64,000 bases of DNA from Sphingobium_A sp965228065 (GTDB lineage: Bacteria; Pseudomonadota; Alphaproteobacteria; Sphingomonadales; Sphingomonadaceae). The notes under the pieces were generated by a model. That model was not told the origin of the DNA and did no database searches. It was given only the letters and a program-made list of their open reading frames with translations. Shown here one piece after another: positions 44,095-50,894 of the stretch (the stretch's first letter is position 1; each line of letters starts with the position of its first letter). A program made the translations under genes and the position numbers. The DNA lies in NCBI GenBank assembly GCA_965228065.1, contig OZ245788.1:372001-436000 (forward strand). The letters run 5' to 3'.

Positions 44095-44460
44095 TCAACT
44101 CCACCACTCCTCGACGGTCAAAACGCCCTTGGCGAGGCTGACCGTTAGCGAAACTTCGCTCTCAATCTGCCTGGTGCGCGTGAAGGTGCAGTGCTCGATA
44201 GCGACACTGCCACAAACCGATTGCACCGGCGCATTCTGGTTGGCCACCCGATACTGCCACCTTATGAAGCCCTGCCCGTACGCAACCGCCTTTTCACGGG
44301 AAATCTGCTCTTTGAAGGCTACGAGTTTACGGCCAAGCGTTTCGCGCTGCACCTTTTCAGGCCAAAGAATGGCGTCGTAGTAGCGACCCCAGCCCCACAG
44401 TCCGGCTGCGCCAATCGCCACAACCATTGCTATCAGCGCTATCCGACCACGTCGTGGCAT
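44095..44460 (-). CDS. Small membrane-anchored protein of unknown function (121 aa)
   Basis: One N-terminal membrane segment (IALIAMVVAIGAAGLWGW, about 7-24) is followed by a soluble domain with two Cys (CGSVAIEHCTF) that could form a disulfide if periplasmic. No recognised family. ATG 44460 follows GGAGGCG at good spacing. It sits between repeat copies C and D, continuing the one-gene, one-repeat pattern. Confidence 0.7.
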   Translation of the reverse strand: MPRRGRIALIAMVVAIGAAGLWGWGRYYDAILWPEKVQRETLGRKLVAFKEQISREKAVAYGQGFIRWQYRVANQNAPVQSVCGSVAIEHCTFTRTRQIESEVSLTVSLAKGVLTVEEWWS

Positions 44461-44500
44461 AGCATCGCCTCCGCCTGTCGGGAGTGAAGCACAACATATG

Positions 44501-44545
44501 CCGGCTTTCCACCCAATCTCCGTCGGTCCGCACACCGTGGACGAT
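44501..44545 (+). repeat. Accessory-patch ~40-bp repeat, copy D
   Basis: Contains GGCTTTCCACCCAATCTCCG and TCGGTCCGCACACCGTGGACG. It is the outermost copy, just upstream of the 121-residue gene and 57 bp before the aldolase-like gene ends. Confidence 0.55.
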
Positions 44546-44601
44546 CGCGGAGCGATTCAGCCTCTCCGGACGGGCGCCGATTGAGATCGCTGAGGGAAGT
44601 C

Positions 44602-45342
44602 TCAGCCGTGGTCGAGCAGATCGAGCTCGTCGCGCAACGCCTGGCGGACGGCCGCCTCCCAGAAGCCAAGATAGGCGTTGCCGTCGCTGCGCGACATCTT
44701 GTCCAGCCAGGCGGTCGAGACCGCCGGCTCCGCGGTGCTGCCGGCTGCGCGGACCATCCACGCCGCGCGGCAGCGCTGTTCCAGCGCGACCGCCCGTTGA
44801 TGGACGGCCCTTATGGTGGTGCCGGTCACGAACACGCCGTGCCCGGCCAGCAAGGCCATGTCGCCATCGCCCATTGCCGCGATCGCCTCGCCTGCCGCCG
44901 ACACGGCATTCACTGCGCCGGGATATTCGTCGACCAGAACCAGCCGTCCTCCGCCCAGGCTGGAGCTCTGATCATAGATGACGGGCAGCTCCCGCATGTC
45001 GGCCCAGATCGTGCCGAAGCGCGGATGGCTGTGCATCGCGACGTGCACGTCCGGCCGCGCGCGGTGCAGCGCCAAATGGAGCGGGATGCCCAGAGGCGCG
45101 GGCCATCTGCCCTCGATCACCCGCCCGTCCAGATCGATCCGCAACACATCGGCCGCGGTGAACTCTGTCCAGGAGAGATAATGCGGGTTGCACAGCAATG
45201 TGCCATCACCGCAGCTGAGCGTGATGTGCCCGGCGATATGATCGTCATATCCTTCGCGCCACAAGGCACGCGCGAGGACCACGAGCGATTGCGCGGGCGT
45301 CAGATCCGGCATCAACCTATCGCTCGTCGGGCGAAATGTCAT
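44602..45342 (-). CDS. Class II aldolase/adducin-family protein
   Basis: 246 residues. Zinc-site His residues are visible in VAMHSHPRFG and LAGHGVFVTG, with DHIAGHITLSC and DEYPG as other family marks. The catalytic Glu of sugar-phosphate aldolases is not in the usual place before LHLALHRARPDV, so aldolase activity is uncertain; a decarboxylase or adducin-like role is possible. ATG 45342 follows AGAGGATCG. No pathway partner is adjacent. Confidence 0.85.
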   Translation of the reverse strand: MTFRPTSDRLMPDLTPAQSLVVLARALWREGYDDHIAGHITLSCGDGTLLCNPHYLSWTEFTAADVLRIDLDGRVIEGRWPAPLGIPLHLALHRARPDVHVAMHSHPRFGTIWADMRELPVIYDQSSSLGGGRLVLVDEYPGAVNAVSAAGEAIAAMGDGDMALLAGHGVFVTGTTIRAVHQRAVALEQRCRAAWMVRAAGSTAEPAVSTAWLDKMSRSDGNAYLGFWEAAVRQALRDELDLLDHG

Positions 45343-45448
45343 CGATCCTCTCCGCCATGACGGTGTTCGACGGCATGGTTGGGGGGAGCGATCGGCAGCT
45401 GCTATCCCCAAATGCGGGGCCGCCCTGATATCGGCGGCCCCATCCGCC

Positions 45449-47950
45449 CTATTCGTAGCGCAGCGCGTGGATCGGATTGGTGCGCGCGACGCGGAAGCTG
45501 TGCGCGCCGATCGTGCCGACCGCGATCAGCAGCGCCAGCACGCCAGCCACCACGAAGGGCAACGGCCCAAGCGCGATCCGCGCGTCGAAGCCGTTGAGCC
45601 AGTCGCGCATCACCCACCAGGCGATCGGCCAGGCGATGATGTTGGCCAGGATCACCGGCCGGACGAACTGCCAGACGAGCAGCCGCACGATGCGGGAGGT
45701 GGTGGCGCCCAGCACCTTGCGAATGCCGATCTCCCTGGTGCGGCGCTGCGCGGTGAAGGCGGCGAGACCGAACAGGCCGAGGCAGCCGACCACAACCGCA
45801 AGCAGCGAGAAGGCGGCGAAGGTCTGCCCGCGCGCCTCCTCGGCTTCGTAGAGATCGCGCACGATGTCGTCGCCGAACCTGGCGTTGAACGGTGCGTCCG
45901 GCGCGAGCCGTTTCCACACCGCCTCGACCCGGCGCATCGTCGCTGCGGGATCGCCGGTGTAGCGCACCATCATGATGCCATGACTGTCGCGGTCGTAGAA
46001 GAACATGATCGGCTCGAGCGGATTGCGGATCGAGCCGAAGCGCGAATCCTGAACAACGCCGATGATGGTGATCGGGACAGGGCCGTACCTTGCAGCACCG
46101 ATCACCGACCGGAATTGCTTGCCGATCGCGTCCTGGGGCGACTTGTAGCCGAGCCGCTTCACCGCGAGCGCATTGATCACGACGTGCGCGCCGCGCGCGA
46201 CGAATGCCTGCTCGACGGCCGGATCTGCGGGGAAGGGACGTGTGCTGTCGTCAACCGGCCGGTTGATGTCGAAATTGCGGCCGGCAAGCAGCTTGATCCC
46301 CATCGTGTCGAAGAGTTCGGTATCGACGTTACCATAGGCGAGGGTGACGGGCTCCTCCCGGCCCGGGAGTTGCGCGTTGGTCCCCGCGCCGGCGGAAGAG
46401 TCGATGCCGATGGTGGCTCGACCGATGGAGGTGACGCCATCGGTCTTGCCGATCTCGCGCACCAGCGTGTCTCTGATCGTATTGAGCTGGGGGCGGCCGA
46501 TGCCCGAGATCTGGATCAGGCCGTCGCGCCTGTAACCCGGATCGGAGGTGCGCGCGTAGAGCGTCTGCGAATAGACGATAATGGTGCAGACGATGAGGCC
46601 GATCGACACCGCGAACTGTGCGACGACCAGCGCGCTGCGCAGTCGCCCCGACCCGTCCGCATCGGCCGCCGACTTATTGGCCTTGAGAATGCGTGCCGGC
46701 TGGAAACGGGAGAGATAGAAAGCGGGGTAGATGCCGCCCGCCACGCCGACCAGCAGCACGAGCCCGGCAGCCAGAAGCAGCAGCCCCCCGGTTCCGACAT
46801 AGTGGAGCGACAGGTCCGCATCGAGGAACCTGCCGATGAACGGCAAAGTGAGTTCGGTCAGCGCGAGCGCGAGCAGCATCGCGATCGCGGAGACCAGGAC
46901 CGACTCGCCGACGAACTGGACGATAAGCTGGCGGCGATTGGCGCCGAGCACCTTGCGCAACGCCACTTCGCGCGCGCGCTGGCTGGCCCGCGCGGTCGCC
47001 AGATTGACGAAATTGACGCATGCCATGCCGAGGATGAGCACCGCGATGACCGCGAAGGTCATGATCGAGCTGCGGTCATTGCCCGGCGTCATCGCACCGA
47101 CCTGCGCGCGACCGAGATGGATGTCGCCGATATTGACCAGCGCGAAATCGTTGCTGTCGCCCCAGTTGGTGCGCCGACCTTCCGCGACCTGATCCGGGAT
47201 GTTGCGCTTTTCCCAGGCCTTGAACTGCGCATTGATCGCGGCGACGTCGGCGCCGGGTTTCAGCCGGAAATAGAGCGGGCCCAACTGCCACCCATATTCA
47301 GTCAGGAAGTGCGGAGCCTCCGCCCAGAATGCATTGATGTCATACCGCGCGAGCATGCTGATCTTGAGATGCGAGTTCTTCGGTATGTCCTTGAGGATGC
47401 CGGTGACGCGATAATCCTGTGGAACGCCCTGCGCGGCCAGGGTCAGCGTCTGGCCCATCGGATTCTGGTTGCCGAACTGGCGTTTCGCCTCGCTTTCGGA
47501 CAGCACCAGGTTTCCGGGCCGCGCCAGCGCGGTCTTCGGGTCGCCCTGAACGAGCGGCAAAGCGAGGACGTCGAAAAACGGACCGTCGACGAGCTTCACG
47601 TCCTGGATCTCGGTCGTCTGGCCGTGCCGGATCAGCAACGGGCTGCTCATGGTCAGGTGGACGCTGCTCTCGATCTGCGGGAAATCCTTGTTCACCGCGG
47701 CCTTGGCGGCGTAGGAGGCAATCTGGTTGTCCACCTGCTCGCCGGTACCGATGTCGGTATAATAGGTCTGAAGCTGGAAAGTCCGGTCCGCCTCGGGAAT
47801 CCACTGATCATAGGTGAGCTCGCTGCGCACGAAGATCAGGATGATCACGCAGGCCGCCATGCCGATGGCGAGCCCCGCTATGTTGATCGCCGCATAGGTG
47901 CGGCTTCTCATGAGCGACCGGAACCCGACGATCAGATAGTTACGCCACAT
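45449..47950 (-). CDS. FtsX/MacB-type ABC transporter permease (833 aa)
   Basis: Two MacB-type periplasmic domains and two FtsX-like membrane blocks. The N-terminal anchor (AINIAGLAIGMAACVIILIF) precedes a periplasmic domain; a three-helix block follows around AREVALRKVLGANRRQLIVQF. The second half repeats this, with TREIGIRKVLGATTSRIVRLL and a C-terminal membrane pair ending TNPIHALRYE. Such full-length permeases work with a separate ATPase in mechanotransmission or export of peptides, lipids or antibiotics. No ATPase gene is adjacent in this window, which is unusual. Confidence 0.9.
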   Translation of the reverse strand: MWRNYLIVGFRSLMRSRTYAAINIAGLAIGMAACVIILIFVRSELTYDQWIPEADRTFQLQTYYTDIGTGEQVDNQIASYAAKAAVNKDFPQIESSVHLTMSSPLLIRHGQTTEIQDVKLVDGPFFDVLALPLVQGDPKTALARPGNLVLSESEAKRQFGNQNPMGQTLTLAAQGVPQDYRVTGILKDIPKNSHLKISMLARYDINAFWAEAPHFLTEYGWQLGPLYFRLKPGADVAAINAQFKAWEKRNIPDQVAEGRRTNWGDSNDFALVNIGDIHLGRAQVGAMTPGNDRSSIMTFAVIAVLILGMACVNFVNLATARASQRAREVALRKVLGANRRQLIVQFVGESVLVSAIAMLLALALTELTLPFIGRFLDADLSLHYVGTGGLLLLAAGLVLLVGVAGGIYPAFYLSRFQPARILKANKSAADADGSGRLRSALVVAQFAVSIGLIVCTIIVYSQTLYARTSDPGYRRDGLIQISGIGRPQLNTIRDTLVREIGKTDGVTSIGRATIGIDSSAGAGTNAQLPGREEPVTLAYGNVDTELFDTMGIKLLAGRNFDINRPVDDSTRPFPADPAVEQAFVARGAHVVINALAVKRLGYKSPQDAIGKQFRSVIGAARYGPVPITIIGVVQDSRFGSIRNPLEPIMFFYDRDSHGIMMVRYTGDPAATMRRVEAVWKRLAPDAPFNARFGDDIVRDLYEAEEARGQTFAAFSLLAVVVGCLGLFGLAAFTAQRRTREIGIRKVLGATTSRIVRLLVWQFVRPVILANIIAWPIAWWVMRDWLNGFDARIALGPLPFVVAGVLALLIAVGTIGAHSFRVARTNPIHALRYE

Positions 47951-48329
47951 GCGTCGGCTCCCCTCCCGGATTCTTCAAACCCCGTTCGGACCGAGCCTGT
48001 CGAAACCCTGTTCTTCTTCATCGCGACAGAAGACGGGCAATGGTCACCTTATGGCCGACGACATCTCGAAAGGTTCAGCACGAACGGAGGGGGTAGCATG
48101 AGGGCGCCGCCGAAGTGTAGTCATGTTTCGCGGCCACCCCCAAGCGGACCTTGCAAGCCGGCCGTGCCCCGTCTGCCAGCGCGAGCCATGTGTGGCGCGC
48201 TCAAATCGCACACTTAAAGGGCTTGAATACGTCGCTTCGACATTACTAATTTGAATGGCGTTTCCCGGCACGACACAGGGAGCCCATGCACATTGCTTCA
48301 TTCAGCGCACGGTGCGCCCAAGGCTGGAA
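47951..48329. other. Intergenic region with dispersed repeat before the PLP-enzyme gene
   Basis: About 380 bp between divergent genes. The left part carries an inverted dispersed repeat (47981-48090). The rest presumably holds the promoter of the PLP enzyme. The frame of that enzyme is open from 48255, but the first 25 codons look non-conserved. Confidence 0.45.
47981..48090. repeat. Sphingomonad-type dispersed inverted repeat
   Basis: CCCGTTCGGACCGAGCCTGT and CGA (47981-48003) are matched in inverted form by TCGAAAGGTTCAGCACGAAC and GG (48066-48087). The motif CCGTTCG..GAGCCTGTCGA is a frequent intergenic repeat in sphingomonad genomes as I recall it. It may act as a terminator or be a non-autonomous element. 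Confidence 0.55.
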
Positions 48330-49466
48330 ATGACAGACTACAAAGCGAAATTCATCGATCCGACAACCGGACAGACATTCGACATGGCGCAGCCCCGCTG
48401 GCGCGCCGAAAGTGGTTCGCCACTGATGATCGAGCCGCTGCCGGGCATTTCACGCGACGATATCGACCGGTCGTCGCGCAGCTTGTGGCGCTATGCCGCC
48501 GCGCTGCCCGTCGAGGTCGCCAAACCCGTCTCGCTCGGCGAGGGCTGCACGCCGATGGTCGAGCGGACCGTCGGCGGGTGCAACGCGCTTTTCAAGCTGG
48601 AATGGTTTTCGCCGACATGCAGCTTCAAGGACAAGGGCGCCGCGGTCATGGTGTCCTTTCTTCGCCAGCTCGGCATCGCTGCCATTCTGGAGGACAGTTC
48701 CGGAAATGGCGGCGCGGCGATCGCCGCCTACGGCGCTGCCGCCGGCATGACTGTAAAGGTGCTTGCACCGGAGAGTGCATCGCCCGCGAAGATTGCGCAG
48801 ATGCGCGTATTCGGCGCCGAGGTTCAGCTGATCCCCGGATCGCGCGATGCAACCGAGCGTGAAGCGCTGCGCCAGGCGGAGGAAATCTTCTACGCCAGCC
48901 ATAACTGGCATCCGTTCTTTCTTCAGGGCACGAAGATGACTGCGTACGAGATCTGGGAGGATCTCGGGTTCCGCGCGCCGGACAACATCATCATCACCAC
49001 CGGCGCGGGAAGCAGCGTCCTTGGCTGCGATATCGGCTTTTCGGAACTGTTGGCGGCGGGCGAGATCGACCGCCTGCCCCGCCTGTTCGGTGCACAGCCG
49101 GCACATTGCGCGCCGATCGCGGCATCGTATCGGGCCGACAGCTTCGATCCGGTCGATATCGCCGTGTCCCCGACCATTGCCGAGGGCGCCTCGATCCGGT
49201 TCCCGGTTCGCCTTCGGCAGGTGCTGGAGGCGGTTCGTCGATCGGACGGTCGCATGCTGGCGGTTTCGGAAGACGAGATTGCGACCGCGCTGTTCGACCT
49301 TGCAAAGATGGGACTGTTCGTCGAACCGACATCGGCGGTGGCGCACGCCGCCTTCTGCTCTCTGGTCGCGGCGGGCGAGATTCAGCCGGGCGAGACCACC
49401 GTGGTCCTGCTGTCGGGATCCGGCATCAAATCGCCGGCGTTCGTGCAGAGCATCATCGCGGCTTGA
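48330..49466 (+). CDS. Threonine-synthase-like PLP-dependent enzyme
   Basis: 378 residues, fold-type II PLP enzyme. Lys100 in SPTCSFKDKGA is the Schiff-base lysine; the phosphate-binding loop is SSGNGGAAIAAYGAAAGM; late segments are TTGAGSSVLG, VEPTSAVAHAA and LLSGSGIKSP. These match threonine synthase and related lyases, and the N-terminal FIDPTTGQTFDM resembles that subgroup. The genomic setting (LysR, TonB receptor) argues for a catabolic lyase or ammonia-lyase rather than housekeeping threonine synthesis. ATG 48330 has AAGG 7 nt before it; the earlier in-frame ATG at 48255 lacks one. Confidence 0.88.
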   Translation: MTDYKAKFIDPTTGQTFDMAQPRWRAESGSPLMIEPLPGISRDDIDRSSRSLWRYAAALPVEVAKPVSLGEGCTPMVERTVGGCNALFKLEWFSPTCSFKDKGAAVMVSFLRQLGIAAILEDSSGNGGAAIAAYGAAAGMTVKVLAPESASPAKIAQMRVFGAEVQLIPGSRDATEREALRQAEEIFYASHNWHPFFLQGTKMTAYEIWEDLGFRAPDNIIITTGAGSSVLGCDIGFSELLAAGEIDRLPRLFGAQPAHCAPIAASYRADSFDPVDIAVSPTIAEGASIRFPVRLRQVLEAVRRSDGRMLAVSEDEIATALFDLAKMGLFVEPTSAVAHAAFCSLVAAGEIQPGETTVVLLSGSGIKSPAFVQSIIAA

Positions 49467-49491
49467 ACGCAGGCGCCGATGTTGCCGAACT

Positions 49492-50382
49492 TTACTCGAC
49501 CGACGGCACGGCCTTGAAGAAATCGAGGATCTCCTGAGCAAGGTGCGAGGTGGCCAGCGACTGGCTGTCGGGCGTCCCGCGCAGGACCAGCGCGATCTGC
49601 CCGAGCTGAGGAAAGCCATCGGCTTCGGACAGGATGCGCAATCCTTCCGGCACGACGCTGCGGGCCATGGTCGCGACCGCATAGCCATGCCTGGCGACCG
49701 TCGTCAGCACGACGCAACTCTTGCTCGTCACGCCGACGCGAAACTGCAGCGGGCTGCCATCCTCGCGGTCCGGGAAACGCTGTAGCGCGGCCAGCGTCGC
49801 GCGGTAGATCGGTGATTCATCGGAAAACAGCGCGAGCGCGAGCGGCGATTGCCTGTGCGTTTCGTGATCCGGCGATGCGACCCAGACGATCTCCTCTCGT
49901 CGCAGCACCACGTCGTTCTCGAGCGGTGCGGTGGTCGCGACAACGGCGATATCGATCTGGCCATCGTTCAGCATCCTGATCAGGACGGGTGACGTATTGG
50001 TCGAAATGTCCAGCGAGACGGTGTGATATTTTGCTGCGAAGTTCTGCAGAACCTTCGGCAGAATAACAGGGGCATAATCGTCGGGAATGCCGAGCCGCAC
50101 CTCGCCGGTGACCTTATCATGATGCCATTCGTCGACCACCTTGTCGTGAAGCGCCAATATCTGCCGCGCCTGAAGTGCAAAGCGGCTGCCCTTTTCGGTG
50201 AAGGCGAGGTCGCGCCCTCGCTTCACGAACAATTCCACGCCTACGATCTCCTCCAGCCGCTTCATCTGCGTGCTCACCGTCGGCTGGGTCCGTGAAATAA
50301 GCTGCGACGCACCTTTGAAGCTGCCGGTGTCCGCGAATGCGATCAACGTCCTCAAGAGATCCATGTCGAAGTTGATTTTCAT
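49492..50382 (-). CDS. LysR-family transcriptional regulator
   Basis: 296 residues. N-terminal winged HTH (LLRTLIAFADTGSFKGASQL, then RTQPTVSTQMKRLEEIVGVELF) and a substrate-binding domain ending DFFKAVPSVE. It converges on the PLP-enzyme gene (25-bp gap) and is divergent from the TonB receptor at 50895, the classic position of a LysR regulator controlling its divergent neighbour. A candidate LysR-type inverted repeat lies at 50591-50611 between them. Confidence 0.94.
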   Translation of the reverse strand: MKINFDMDLLRTLIAFADTGSFKGASQLISRTQPTVSTQMKRLEEIVGVELFVKRGRDLAFTEKGSRFALQARQILALHDKVVDEWHHDKVTGEVRLGIPDDYAPVILPKVLQNFAAKYHTVSLDISTNTSPVLIRMLNDGQIDIAVVATTAPLENDVVLRREEIVWVASPDHETHRQSPLALALFSDESPIYRATLAALQRFPDREDGSPLQFRVGVTSKSCVVLTTVARHGYAVATMARSVVPEGLRILSEADGFPQLGQIALVLRGTPDSQSLATSHLAQEILDFFKAVPSVE

Positions 50383-50894
50383 GAGATTCCCTAGAGTTGA
50401 TGAACGATCTTCAGGCTAAAATCGTCGCGGTTCGGTGTGGCTTTACGCTGGCTCTCCACCCGCCAGGCAGGCATTTTTGTGCGACGCGGCAGGTCCAGCG
50501 TCAAGTAACCGGTCATCGCGGGGCAATCCCGGTCCGGCGCGGACGCCGCCTGGGATATCCGTTCAGTTCAATAGCTTCGAAGCGACGTGTTCAAACTAAT
50601 CAATTGTTTGAGGCCGGACGGCCCCTACCGTTGATCCGTCACCGAATCTCGCGTGGCATGCCAGGGGGGCGAGCGATGGTGCACGGGCACAGCCATGATT
50701 TTCACCGGTCACCAACCGGGAAGGCGATCGGCCCGAGCGCCGGCCGCTCCAATCAAATGGGTAGGCCGAAGAGCTAGCGATCGAGCCTTTCAGGCAAGCC
50801 ACATCCGTCCGGCCGCGTTCCACGCGGTTCCGGCAGCGAACGCACGTCGAAATCGCCGGCAAAGGCGATCGATCACAATCACGAAAGGGAGCAT
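50383..50894. promoter_or_regulatory. Divergent promoter region of LysR and TonB-receptor genes
   Basis: 512 bp without a supported gene; short frames inside lack motifs. It contains the candidate LysR operator at 50591-50611 and a GAAAGGGAG ribosome binding site before the receptor. The length leaves room for a long 5' leader, but I saw no riboswitch-like structure. Confidence 0.5.
50591..50611. promoter_or_regulatory. Candidate LysR-type binding site
   Basis: TCAAAC and GTTTGA flank a 9-bp AT-rich centre (TAATCAATT), giving a 21-bp interrupted palindrome of the T-N11-A kind used by LysR regulators. It lies midway between the LysR gene and the divergent receptor gene. Confidence 0.45.

Noticed and set aside
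42061..44602. Integron cassette array
   Set aside because: Repeats lack attC core sites and paired inner/outer arms, and no integrase gene is present; the cassette-like pattern is kept only as a finding.
45467..48217. 916-codon plus-strand frame opposite the permease
   Set aside because: Low-complexity charged composition and no domain; shadow of the FtsX/MacB-type gene.
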